Shown: piece after piece, positions 51,416 to 59,811 of the stretch
Position numbering within the stretch: position 1 is the stretch's first letter
How the letters are laid out: each line of letters begins with the position of its first letter
Assembly (NCBI RefSeq): GCF_024437735.1
Contig: NZ_JANFQO010000005.1
Coordinates: 186,001 to 250,000, forward strand
DNA: 64,000 bases
Direction: 5' to 3'
From: Tahibacter harae
GTDB lineage: Bacteria > Pseudomonadota > Gammaproteobacteria > Xanthomonadales > Rhodanobacteraceae
Notes under the pieces: generated by a model
What the model was told of the DNA's origin: nothing
The model's database searches: none
The model's input: the letters and a program-made list of their open reading frames with translations, nothing else
Program-made: the position numbers and the translations under genes

Positions 51416-52765
51416 ATGTATACAAAGTTTCTTTCTTGCAAGGGATTGCTCGCTGCCGCTTTGCTTTTCAGCGCAGGCGCCCAGGCGGTGATGCGGCCGG
51501 ATCCCAGTTTCGGCAGCGGCGGCACGGCCGTAGCGGATACGGCGCCGACGTACTACGCCGTCACACCGCGGCTGGTCGAGCTTGCCGACCGGCGCCTGCT
51601 CGTCGGCAGTCTGCTGGACACGCCAGTCCCTACGCTGGTCGTCGCGCGCCGTCTCGCCGACGGCGCAGCGGATCCGGCCTTCGGCAGCGCCGGCGTCAGC
51701 AGCGTTGTGCTGGGCGCCGGCAGCTGGAATTTCGGCCAGCTGGTCGACCTGCTGCCGCAGGCCGATGGCGGCGTGCTGGCGCTGGTGTCGTGGGCGAACA
51801 ACGTGCCGAACGGCGCGTCCACAGCCTCGACTGCGCTGATAAGGCTGGGACCGGACGGCAATCCGGTGCCGGGCTTCAACGGCGGCGCGCCGCTGCTGCT
51901 GGCTGGTCTGCAGACAATCGCGACGCGCCTGCTGACCTATGGCGGCGACGTGCTGGTTTTCGCGCCCGTCGCGACCGAAAGTTCGCCGGCAGTCGGTTTC
52001 CGCGCCATGCGCGTACGCGCCGATGGCACGCCGGATCCGGCGTTCGGCAGCGGCGGTGTGCTCAGCGTGGAGCGTGCCGGAGCCCAGGCCAGCGACTGGA
52101 TGATCCTGCCGGGCGGCGGGTTCCAGGTGCTGTATTCGGTGCTCGGATCGTCCGGTCTGTCGGCCGTATCCAATCTGTGGCAACGCCATCGCGCCGATGG
52201 TTCGCTGGACACCGCGTTCGGCAGCGGCGGCGAACAGGCCTCGCCCTGGCCGTACAGCCAGCTGATCGACCGCTTGAATGCGCTTCCCGGCGGCTTGCAG
52301 CTGGGCGTGCGGGGTGACTGCATCAAGACGGTGCTGAACAGCTATGGACAGCCGGTGCGCGAACTGCGCTTCTGCGCCGAAGGCTGGAATTTCCGCGCAC
52401 AGCCCCTGGGCGACAGGCTGCTGGTCAGCGGCGAGCAGCGTACGTTCACCCTGCCGCCGCCCAGCGACGGCACCTATCTGTGGCTGGTCGACTGGTCCGC
52501 TGCCGCCGACGTCGGCTTCGGCAATCAGCCGGATCGCAGCTGGCGCCCGCCGGACCAGCCCCATGACAGCTTCGCCGTGACGGCCGACCGCGATGGGCGC
52601 ATCCTGCTGGCACGCCGGGACGCAGCGGGCCTGCGCCTGTTCCGCTATCTGGATGTGCGCGGCGTTCCTTCCGCCGCGCCGGTGCCGGCGCTGGGCCCGG
52701 CAGGTGTGGGGCTGGTGCTGCTGGGACTGTTGCTGCTGGCACGCCGCCGCCTGATGCCGGTCTGA
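51416..52765 (+). CDS. Delta-60 repeat protein with IPTL-CTERM-like sorting tail (copy 1)
   Basis: 449 residues: signal peptide (LLAAALLFSAGAQA), then repeats of the delta-60 type with cores such as PDPSFGSGG, ADPAFGSAG, PDPAFGSGG and LDTAFGSGG, probably forming a beta-propeller. The C-terminus has a VPALGPAG motif, a hydrophobic stretch (VGLVLLGLLLLA) and RRRL, the three-part layout of IPTL-CTERM-type sorting signals. It is probably exported and processed at the cell surface. A paralog follows 6 bases later. Function unknown. Confidence 0.82.
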   Translation: MYTKFLSCKGLLAAALLFSAGAQAVMRPDPSFGSGGTAVADTAPTYYAVTPRLVELADRRLLVGSLLDTPVPTLVVARRLADGAADPAFGSAGVSSVVLGAGSWNFGQLVDLLPQADGGVLALVSWANNVPNGASTASTALIRLGPDGNPVPGFNGGAPLLLAGLQTIATRLLTYGGDVLVFAPVATESSPAVGFRAMRVRADGTPDPAFGSGGVLSVERAGAQASDWMILPGGGFQVLYSVLGSSGLSAVSNLWQRHRADGSLDTAFGSGGEQASPWPYSQLIDRLNALPGGLQLGVRGDCIKTVLNSYGQPVRELRFCAEGWNFRAQPLGDRLLVSGEQRTFTLPPPSDGTYLWLVDWSAAADVGFGNQPDRSWRPPDQPHDSFAVTADRDGRILLARRDAAGLRLFRYLDVRGVPSAAPVPALGPAGVGLVLLGLLLLARRRLMPV

Positions 52766-52771
52766 GGGCGC

Positions 52772-54109
52772 ATGCGCGAAAACATCTTCCTGCGGCTGCT
52801 TGTCCTGTTGCTGCTCAGCGGCGCGGCCCAGGCGGAACTGCGGCTGGATCCGGGGTTCGGCAGCGGCGGCTCGCTCGTGGTGGCGGCGTCTGGCTCGCGT
52901 GACGACAGGCCTTTGCTGGCCGGGCTGGCCGATGGCCGTTTCGTCGTGGCCAACATGGCTGTGGCCGATGTTCCGACCGTGCGCGTCGCACGCTATCTGG
53001 CGGATGGCAGGTTGGACAGCGGCTTCGGCAACCATGGCGTCAGTCAGGTCGTCGTGGCCGCCGAGCATTGGGACACCAGTCTGGTGGCCAGTCTGAAAGT
53101 CCGGAGTGACGGTGGGCTATGGCTGGCGGTGACGCGGAAGTCCTTTTTGGGTTCGCCGCCGGCTTATTCCCATACGCTGGTGCGACTTGGGCCGGACGGA
53201 AATCCGGTTCCCGGGTTCAACGGCGGCGCGGCATTGCCGCTGCCGGCGCTGGGCAGCCCGGACAATGGTCCGCTGGAGGAAATGCTGCTGCAGGACGACG
53301 CCGTGCTGCTGTTGGCGAGCATCTACACGGCGCCGCCGCAGGGTCGCTTCAAGGCCCTGCGCATCCGCGCCGACGGTACGCCCGACCCGGGCTTCGGCGT
53401 GGCCGGCTTGTTGATCGCGGAGCGGGCCGGCGCTTTTAGCTACAGCTGGATGAGCGTGCCGGGCGGCGGCTTCCAGGCGCTGTACACAATCTTCAACCCG
53501 CCAGAGCTGCCGCGGCAGAGCTTCTGGCGCCGCTACCGGGGCGATGGCTCGCTCGATCTGACCTTCGGCAGCGCCGGGGAGCAGGCCGTCGCGCCGGGAG
53601 CGGGCCGCTACGTGGCCAACCTGTTTGCGCTGCCCGGCGGCCATCACCTCGGCCAGGGCCTGGGCTGCCACCTGTTCCTGTTCGACAGCCAGGGACAGCT
53701 GCTGCGTGAATTCGAGTCCTGCCCAGGACGGGAACTGATCGCGGCGCAGCCGCTGGGCGACAAGCTGCTGCTCGTGGGGCAGGACTTCTTCGGCGGCACG
53801 CCGCCGCCGGGCAGCCCGCTTTCGCTGCGCCTGGTCGACGGGTCCGGCAATCCCGTGCCGGGCTTCAGCGGCGAGGTAGAAGGCGGCCTGCCGGGCTTGT
53901 ACGACGACCGCTTTGCGGCGATCACCGACCGCGCCGGGCGCATCCTGATCGGGCACGCAGATAACGATGCGATACGCCTGTATCGCTACCAGGAAGTCGG
54001 TGCGGTTGCGTCGTCCGCAGTGCCGGTGCCGGCGCTGGGGGCGGCCGGCCTGATCCTGCTGCTGCTGGGCCTGCTGTTGCCGGTGCGGCGGCGCCTGCGG
54101 CCGGGCTGA
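52772..54109 (+). CDS. Delta-60 repeat protein with IPTL-CTERM-like sorting tail (copy 2)
   Basis: 445 residues, colinear with copy 1: signal peptide (FLRLLVLLLLSGAAQA), repeats LDPGFGSGG, LDSGFGNHG, PDPGFGVAG and LDLTFGSAG, the shared RLGPDGNPVPGFNGGA segment, and a tail VPALGAAGLILLLLGLLLPVRRRL. The two copies clearly differ in sequence, so the duplication is not recent. The 6-base spacing implies one operon. No exosortase gene is in the window. Confidence 0.82.
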   Translation: MRENIFLRLLVLLLLSGAAQAELRLDPGFGSGGSLVVAASGSRDDRPLLAGLADGRFVVANMAVADVPTVRVARYLADGRLDSGFGNHGVSQVVVAAEHWDTSLVASLKVRSDGGLWLAVTRKSFLGSPPAYSHTLVRLGPDGNPVPGFNGGAALPLPALGSPDNGPLEEMLLQDDAVLLLASIYTAPPQGRFKALRIRADGTPDPGFGVAGLLIAERAGAFSYSWMSVPGGGFQALYTIFNPPELPRQSFWRRYRGDGSLDLTFGSAGEQAVAPGAGRYVANLFALPGGHHLGQGLGCHLFLFDSQGQLLREFESCPGRELIAAQPLGDKLLLVGQDFFGGTPPPGSPLSLRLVDGSGNPVPGFSGEVEGGLPGLYDDRFAAITDRAGRILIGHADNDAIRLYRYQEVGAVASSAVPVPALGAAGLILLLLGLLLPVRRRLRPG

Positions 54110-54243
54110 GTCCGCACCTGCCCACCGGGCTGCCGCGGCGGGCAGGCGCCCGACTTCTGGCCTATAATCCGCGGCCCGCGACCGCCCGGCGGTCGCCCCG
54201 CGACATGCGTCGCGGCCCGGATTCAATCCCCACGGAGTCATCC

Positions 54244-55254
54244 ATGAGCATCGAACAGCTGGAAAGCATTGCCCAGGCAATGGTCGCCCCGGGCAAGGGC
54301 ATCATCGCGATCGACGAGTCCAACGCCACGATCAAGAAGCGTTTCGACGGTGTCGGCATCGAATGCACGGAAGAGAACCGCCGCGCCTACCGCGAACTGC
54401 TGCTGACCACGCCGAACCTGTCCGATCACATCTCGGGCGCGATCCTGTACGACGAAACCCTGCGCCAGTCCAGCCGCGGCGGCGTGCCGTTCACCAAGAT
54501 CATGCTGGACAACGGCATCCTGCCGGGCATCAAGGTGGACAAGGGCCCGCATGCGCTGGCCGGCTTCCCGGGCGAGCTGGTCACCGAAGGCCTGGACGGC
54601 CTGCGCGACCGCCTCAAGGAATACGCCGCCCTCGGCGCCAAGTTCGCCAAGTGGCGCGCCGTCATCACCATCGGCGACGACATGCCCAGCTCCACCTGCA
54701 TCGAAGCCAACTGCCACGCGCTGGCGCGCTACGCCGCGCTGTGCCAGGAAGCCGGCATCGTGCCGATGGTGGAACCCGAAGTGCTGATGGACGGCGCGCA
54801 TGACCTGGACGTCTGCTACGACGTGACCGAAGTCACCCTGCGTTCGCTGTTCGCCTCGCTGTACGAGCAGAACGTCATGCTCGAAGGCACCATCCTCAAG
54901 GCCAGCATGGTCGTTTCCGGCAAGGACTGCCCGGAACAGGCCAGCATCGACGAAGTCGCCGAAGCCACCGTGCGCTGCCTCAAGGCCAGCGTGCCGGCCT
55001 CGCTGCCGGGCATCGTATTCCTCTCCGGCGGCCAGTCCGACGAAGCGGCCACGGCCCACCTGAATGCGATGAACCAGATGGGCCCGCACCCGTGGCCGCT
55101 GAGCTTCTCCTACGGCCGCGCCATGCAGTCGGCCGCGCTGAAGCTGTGGTCCAAGGATATGAACGCGAACTTCGCCGACGCGCAGAAGACCGTTGCGCAG
55201 CGTGCGCGCGAGAACGGCCTGGCGGCGCTGGGCCAGTGGAAGAAGTCGGCCTGA
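54244..55254 (+). CDS. Class I fructose-bisphosphate aldolase
   Basis: 336 residues of the Schiff-base aldolase family: GKGIIAIDESNATIKKRF, the phosphate-binding region ISGAILYDETLRQ, KFAKWRAVI, PMVEPEVLMDGAHDL and the imine-forming lysine in MLEGTILKASMVVSG. SFSYGRAMQSAALKLW is the C-terminal signature. It cleaves fructose 1,6-bisphosphate in glycolysis and runs in reverse in gluconeogenesis. ATG 54244 follows ACGGAGTCATCC. A clean terminator follows. It is a single-gene unit. Confidence 0.95.
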   Translation: MSIEQLESIAQAMVAPGKGIIAIDESNATIKKRFDGVGIECTEENRRAYRELLLTTPNLSDHISGAILYDETLRQSSRGGVPFTKIMLDNGILPGIKVDKGPHALAGFPGELVTEGLDGLRDRLKEYAALGAKFAKWRAVITIGDDMPSSTCIEANCHALARYAALCQEAGIVPMVEPEVLMDGAHDLDVCYDVTEVTLRSLFASLYEQNVMLEGTILKASMVVSGKDCPEQASIDEVAEATVRCLKASVPASLPGIVFLSGGQSDEAATAHLNAMNQMGPHPWPLSFSYGRAMQSAALKLWSKDMNANFADAQKTVAQRARENGLAALGQWKKSA

Positions 55255-55300
55255 GTGCCGCATGACAGCTGCCGGCGCCCGGCGCCGGTGGCTGCAGCAG

Positions 55301-55327
55301 AAAAGCCGCCTGCGGGCGGCTTTTCTG
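55301..55327 (+). terminator. Intrinsic terminator after aldolase
   Basis: AAAAGCCGCC, loop TGCG, GGCGGCTTTT (55301-55324) followed by CTG TTT. The stem is 10 bp including the A-T arm. A second GC hairpin, CCGGCGCC/GGCGCCGG, lies at about 55272-55288, nearer the stop. Confidence 0.9.
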
Positions 55328-55424
55328 TTTCCGGATCCGGCGGTCGCTGTCGAAATCAGATCCTGATATTCAGCGAAAAGGGCCAGTCCGCCGCCGGCCC
55401 GCATGCACCGCACCGGCGCATCGC

Positions 55425-57185
55425 TCATGGCTGCAGCCGCACCGTCGCGCCGAGCAGGCTGGAGGCGAAATTGGCAAAGGCGTCGAAGGCGTAGAGACGG
55501 TTGCTGTCGCCGGGGCAGCCCGATCCGTCCGCGACGCTGGTGATGGCGCCGGCGCCCGCCACCAGGCGGCGGTTGTAGCAGGCGCCGAAATCGTCGCGGT
55601 AATCGTAGGCCTGCTCGCCGTACTGCGCCGTGCGCAGGGCGAGCGAGCCGTCGCTGGCGAAACGCAGCTCGCCGCCGTTGTGGATGGCGTTGCTCAGGCT
55701 GGCGCGGCGCATAGTGAAGCCTGCCGTGCCTACGTCCAGGGTGCGCTCGAACTGCTGGCGTACTTCCAGTTTCTGTTCTGCGCCCTCGTCCAGCTCCGCA
55801 TAGCTGTACACCAGGTTCAGCGGCAGCCGGCGCGTGTCGATCAGCACGTGGTTGCGGCCCTTGTGCTCGATGCGCGTCTCGGTGCGCACGCGCGTGTCCT
55901 GTTCTATGGCCTGCACGTAGTCGCTGTCGGAGATGCGGAAACGCTGCACATTGGAAAATTCCAGGTCCTGCAGCACCGTGGTGGTGACGCGCCCGCGCGA
56001 GGTTTCCACGTAGCCGGAGATGAAATAGGCGCGCCGCGAGGTGACGCCGAGATCGGTCACGACGGCGCCTTGTTCCTCGGCCGAATCGTGCGTGATCTGC
56101 ATCGGCGGATCGCGGTCCAGGGTGTTGTCAGTCAGCGCGCCGGTGACGATGGCGCGGCCGGCGTCGCGGTAGATCAGCAGGTTCGCCGCGACCGAGAAAC
56201 GCTCGCCCGCATTGAACACGCTGAGCGAGACCGTATGCGGCTGGCCATCGTTGAGCAGGGCCGCGAACGGCGACAGGTCCACGCGCCAGGGCTCGAAGGC
56301 CAGGGTCTGCACCGCGGGTATCGGCCGCCAGGCGCCGGGGTCGATGGCGCCGGTATACAGCCAGGGCATCACCGCCGCGACGCCGGCCGGGCGGCCGTCG
56401 ATGCGCACCTGGGTCTGGCGGAAGGCAGTATTGCCGCAGGATTGCAGTGCGTCGGCGTATTCGCTGGGCACGCAGGTCATCCAGAATTCGTCGCCGGCCT
56501 GGCTCTGCGCGATCACGTCGAGAAAAACGCGCTCGCTGTTGCGCGGCAGGTTGAGGCTGCGGCTGAACTCGGCCGTGCCGGTCACGTCGGTGCTGCCGCC
56601 CAGCGGTCCGCTGGCCAGAGGCAGGATCAGGTCCGGCCGCCGCGGCGGCGCCGGCCAGTTCGCTGCCACCGGATAGAACAGGATCTCGGCGCTGCCGTGG
56701 AGAATGCCGGTATAGGTCTCGTTGACCACGTTGCCCAGGTCGATCTTGCCGCCCTGGGGCGTGGCCAGCAGGCTCTGGTAGTCGCTGATGTCGCGCTCTA
56801 TGCGCCAGCGCGGCGCCACCGTCGCGGACGGTTCCTGTGTGGTGCCGAAATACAGGTTCACCGCGCCCAGCCAGATATTCGCGGTGCGGTCGAACTGGCG
56901 CCCGGTGGTGACCGAGAAATCCGCGCGCAGCACGATTTTCGCGAACGGGCCGGGGCAGGCGGCCGGCGGCGCGTAGCTGAAATCGTGCAGCGAGAAATCG
57001 TCGAACACTTCGTCCTGATACAGGCGCACCACGCAGGGTTCGACAGCGGGCGCGGCCAGCGGCGGATCGGCGACGACGGCGCCGCGGCTGCCGACCACAG
57101 GCGGGTCGGCCTGTACTGCGGCGGCAAGCAGCAACAGGATGGACAGGAATCCCCGGCGCAACGCGCGGGCAGCGGGCTGGCTCAT
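55425..57185 (-). CDS. Secreted PNGase A-like glycoamidase
   Basis: 586 residues with a signal peptide (GFLSILLLLAAAVQADPP). The N-terminal half fits the peptide-N4-(N-acetyl-beta-glucosaminyl)asparagine amidase A family, with strand patterns RLYQDEVFDDFSLHDFSY, KIVLRADFSVTTGRQFDR, TANIWLGAVNLYFGTTQEPS and RWRIERDISDYQSLL. Such enzymes release N-glycans from glycopeptides. The catalytic residues cannot be assigned with confidence. The ATG at 57185 was preferred over an in-frame codon 16 residues upstream. It stands alone. Confidence 0.75.
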   Translation of the reverse strand: MSQPAARALRRGFLSILLLLAAAVQADPPVVGSRGAVVADPPLAAPAVEPCVVRLYQDEVFDDFSLHDFSYAPPAACPGPFAKIVLRADFSVTTGRQFDRTANIWLGAVNLYFGTTQEPSATVAPRWRIERDISDYQSLLATPQGGKIDLGNVVNETYTGILHGSAEILFYPVAANWPAPPRRPDLILPLASGPLGGSTDVTGTAEFSRSLNLPRNSERVFLDVIAQSQAGDEFWMTCVPSEYADALQSCGNTAFRQTQVRIDGRPAGVAAVMPWLYTGAIDPGAWRPIPAVQTLAFEPWRVDLSPFAALLNDGQPHTVSLSVFNAGERFSVAANLLIYRDAGRAIVTGALTDNTLDRDPPMQITHDSAEEQGAVVTDLGVTSRRAYFISGYVETSRGRVTTTVLQDLEFSNVQRFRISDSDYVQAIEQDTRVRTETRIEHKGRNHVLIDTRRLPLNLVYSYAELDEGAEQKLEVRQQFERTLDVGTAGFTMRRASLSNAIHNGGELRFASDGSLALRTAQYGEQAYDYRDDFGACYNRRLVAGAGAITSVADGSGCPGDSNRLYAFDAFANFASSLLGATVRLQP

Positions 57186-57492
57186 GACGCTTCCTCGAAG
57201 TGGCGGATCCCCTGAGGCGGCAGAACTTAGCATGCGCGCTTGGGCGCGTAGTCGAATAATGGAAAAGTAATCGTTTGTTTCAGAGCGGGCGCAGCAGTGC
57301 GTCGACGGCGGCGGCTACGCCCGGCCCGCGCTGCTCATCCGCCGGGTTGCCGTACTCGGCTTGCCCGGGCGGCGGAGAAGCCGCCGCAGGCAAAGAGCCG
57401 GGCGAGGACCTGCGCCGGTTCGCGCTGCAAGCCCGCCGCATCCGTCAGCGTGCGGGGCAGGATGGGACCGGCGCTTTCTTCTGGCGCGTCAT
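57186..57492. other. Intergenic 307 bp upstream of the PNGase A-like gene
   Basis: Holds the promoter region for the leftward PNGase A-like gene and the end of the macrodomain gene. An AT-rich patch (ATAATGGAAAAGTAATCGTTTG at about 57256-57277) is the likeliest regulatory spot. No gene or terminator is seen. Confidence 0.4.
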
Positions 57493-58020
57493 TCAGCCGG
57501 CGAGGATGGTGCGATACACCCGCAGGGCCTTGTCGTTGTAGCAGCAGAAGATGACGCGCGCGACCGGGCCGGGATCCAGGGTGAGTTCGTGGACGGCCTC
57601 GATCGCGATGGCCGCAGCCTGGTCCAGCGGATAGCCGAACACGCCGCAGCTGATGGACGGGAAGGCGATGCTGGCCAGGCCGTGCTGGCGCGCCAGCGCC
57701 AGACTGTTGCGATAGCACGCGCCGAGCAGGGCCGGCTCGCCCTTGGCGCCGCCGTACCAGACCGGGCCTACCGTGTGGATCACATGCCGCGCCGGCAGCG
57801 CGTGCCCGCCGGTGATCACTGCCTCGCCGGTGGGGCAGCGCACGTAGGGCCGCACCCAGGGCAGGGTGGCGCACTCGGCTGCCAGTCCCGGGCCGGCGGC
57901 GCGGTGGATGGCGCCGTCGACGCCGCCGCCGCCGCTGAGGCTTTCGTTGGCGGCATTGACGATGGCATCCAGGGGCAACTGGGTGATATCGGCTTGAATG
58001 GCTTCCACAACGACCTGCAT
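57493..58020 (-). CDS. Macrodomain protein (O-acetyl-ADP-ribose deacetylase type)
   Basis: 175 residues, one macrodomain: IQADITQLPLDAIVNAANESLSGGGGVDGAIHRAAG contains the ADP-ribose-binding Asn and Asp, TVGPVWYGG the next loop, and FPSISCGVFGYPLDQAA the phosphate loop. This is the YmdB/MacroD arrangement, which removes ADP-ribose or acetyl groups. ATG 58020 (MQVVVEAIQADI) gives the natural start. The stop (57493) lies about 310 bases before the next gene. Confidence 0.9.
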   Translation of the reverse strand: MQVVVEAIQADITQLPLDAIVNAANESLSGGGGVDGAIHRAAGPGLAAECATLPWVRPYVRCPTGEAVITGGHALPARHVIHTVGPVWYGGAKGEPALLGACYRNSLALARQHGLASIAFPSISCGVFGYPLDQAAAIAIEAVHELTLDPGPVARVIFCCYNDKALRVYRTILAG

Positions 58021-58197
58021 GGCGCGCGCCCTCCGTGTCCAGCGTCCCCTGGCCGCGGCGCTATGGTGCATCGGATGGCCCGCGCAAACCTAGGTGGGCA
58101 ACCCGGCCTGGCCGTACGGACTAGCCCTCATCCGGCCTGGGTCCTAGGACCGACTTTGGTCGGGTGGTTTAGTGAACTCGCCGGTATTGAAAGATAC

Positions 58198-58209
58198 TTG
58201 CCTAGGCAA
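58198..58209. promoter_or_regulatory. MarR operator TTGCCTAGGCAA
   Basis: A perfect 12-bp palindrome lies between a TTGAAA -35-like hexamer (58187-58192) and the first possible start codons of the marR gene. Two further CCTAGG cores occur upstream, in GGTCCTAGGACC (58140-58151) and at 58089-58094. The placement in the promoter spacer fits MarR autorepression. Confidence 0.6.
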
Positions 58210-58226
58210 TAATGTCTGCGGCAGCC

Positions 58227-58685
58227 ATGAACCGACCCGACCTCCGCTCGAATTTCGCCTACCCGCTGCTGGACGTGACGCGGCTGCTGCGCAAGCACTT
58301 CGACCGCCGCGCCGAGCCGCTGGGCCTGACCCGCGCCCAGTGGCGCGCGATCAAGGTCATCCACCGCCAGCCCGGCATCAGCCAGAAAGCCCTGGCCGAA
58401 CTGCTGGAAATGGAACCGATCCCGGTGGGCCGGGTGATAGACCGCCTGCAGCAGGCCGGCTTCGTCGAGCGCCGCGCCGATCCCGCCGACCGCCGCGTCT
58501 GGCGCCTGCACACCCTGGACAAGGCCCACGGCGTGCTCGACGACATGGAAGTGATCGCCGCCGGCCTGCGCGACGACGCCCTGGCCGGCGTCAACGATGC
58601 CGAGCTGGCCGCCTGTATCGATGTCCTGGAGCGCATGAAGCAGAACCTGCTCGCGCTTGAGGAAACCCCTTCCAAGAACAGCTGA
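58227..58685 (+). CDS. MarR-family regulator of the EmrAB exporter (EmrR-like)
   Basis: 152 residues of a MarR winged helix: LLRKHFDRRAEPLGLTRAQWRAIKVIH, the recognition part SQKALAELLEMEPIPVGRVIDRLQQAGFVER and the wing RADPADRRVWRLH. It should repress its own operon and release DNA on binding a phenolic or antibiotic ligand. ATG 58227 (MNRPDLRSNFAYPLL) was chosen; ATG 58212 lies three bases after a palindrome that looks like the operator and is less likely. It lies 15 bases before emrA. Confidence 0.88.
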   Translation: MNRPDLRSNFAYPLLDVTRLLRKHFDRRAEPLGLTRAQWRAIKVIHRQPGISQKALAELLEMEPIPVGRVIDRLQQAGFVERRADPADRRVWRLHTLDKAHGVLDDMEVIAAGLRDDALAGVNDAELAACIDVLERMKQNLLALEETPSKNS

Positions 58686-58700
58686 AACCGCGAGTACGCC

Positions 58701-59801
58701 ATGACCGCCACCACCGAAACCGCGGCGCCCGCCGCCGCCCCGCGCAAGCGCGCCAACACCCTGCTGTGGATCGTCGGCCCGGCCCTGGTGCTGGGCCTGG
58801 CGGGTTATTTCTATCTCACCGGCGGCCGCTACGTGGATACCGACAACGCCTACGTGCAGGCTGACCAGATCACCATTGCGCCGCAGATCGGCGGCCGCGT
58901 CAGCGAGGTGCTGGTGCGCGAGAACCAGCCGGTCAAGGCCGGCGACCTGCTGTTCCGCCTGGATCAGGAGCCGCTGCAGATCGCTGTGCAGCGCCTGGAA
59001 GCACAGCTGGAATCCGTGCGCAGCATGCTCGACGGCGCGCGCAACGGCTACCGCGGCGCCGAGGCCGACTTGCGTTCGGCCGAATCCGACCTGCAGCATG
59101 CCCAGCAGCAGTTCGCCCGGGTGCAGGACCTGCGCACGCGCGGCCTCGTTGCGCAGCAGGCGCTGGACGACGCGGCCAACGCCGTCGCCAGCGCCCGCGG
59201 CAAGCGCGATTCCAACTCCGCTGCGGTGGCCAAGGCGCAGAACCTGCTCGGCGGCCTGCCCGGTGCGAACAACGAATCCCTGCCGGGCTACAAGCTGGCC
59301 CTGGCCCAGCTGGCCCAGGCCCGGCTGGACCTGAGCCACGCGGAAGTGCGCGCGCCGGTCGACGGCGTGATCGGCAAGACCGACCTGCAGGCCGGCGAAT
59401 TCCTCAGCGTGGGCCAGCCGGCCATGCCGCTGGTGGCCACCGGCAACCTGTGGGTGGAAGCCAACTTCAAGGAAACCGACCTGACCAACGTCAGCGTGGG
59501 CCAGTCCGCCGAAGTGGCTATCGACACCTATCCCGGCCGCCACTGGAAGGCGCGCGTGGCCTCGATCAGCCCGGCCTCGGGCGCCGAGTTCGCCGTGCTG
59601 CCGGCGCAGAACGCCACCGGCAACTGGGTCAAGATCGTGCAGCGCATTCCGGTGCGCCTGCTGCTGGAACCAGAAAACGGCGCACCGCAGCTGCGCGCCG
59701 GCATGAGCGCCGAAGTGCAGATCGACACCGGCCGCGAACGCGCCCGCTACAGCCATTTCTTCGGCGCGGCGCCGGCGCAGGAACCGGTCGCGAGCCGCTG
59801 A
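58701..59801 (+). CDS. emrA: EmrA-type HlyD-family multidrug exporter adaptor
   Basis: 366 residues: a short cytoplasmic tail, one membrane anchor (about 18-37, TLLWIVGPALVLGLAGYFYL), a lipoyl half-motif DTDNAYVQADQITIAPQIGGRV and a coiled-coil hairpin at about 90-190. The second lipoyl half is VRAPVDGVIGKTDLQAGE and the barrel NLWVEANFKETDLTNV. It bridges the inner-membrane EmrB to an outer-membrane channel. It is followed 10 bases later by emrB. No channel gene is in the window. Confidence 0.9.
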   Translation: MTATTETAAPAAAPRKRANTLLWIVGPALVLGLAGYFYLTGGRYVDTDNAYVQADQITIAPQIGGRVSEVLVRENQPVKAGDLLFRLDQEPLQIAVQRLEAQLESVRSMLDGARNGYRGAEADLRSAESDLQHAQQQFARVQDLRTRGLVAQQALDDAANAVASARGKRDSNSAAVAKAQNLLGGLPGANNESLPGYKLALAQLAQARLDLSHAEVRAPVDGVIGKTDLQAGEFLSVGQPAMPLVATGNLWVEANFKETDLTNVSVGQSAEVAIDTYPGRHWKARVASISPASGAEFAVLPAQNATGNWVKIVQRIPVRLLLEPENGAPQLRAGMSAEVQIDTGRERARYSHFFGAAPAQEPVASR

Positions 59802-59811
59802 GGACATCGCC

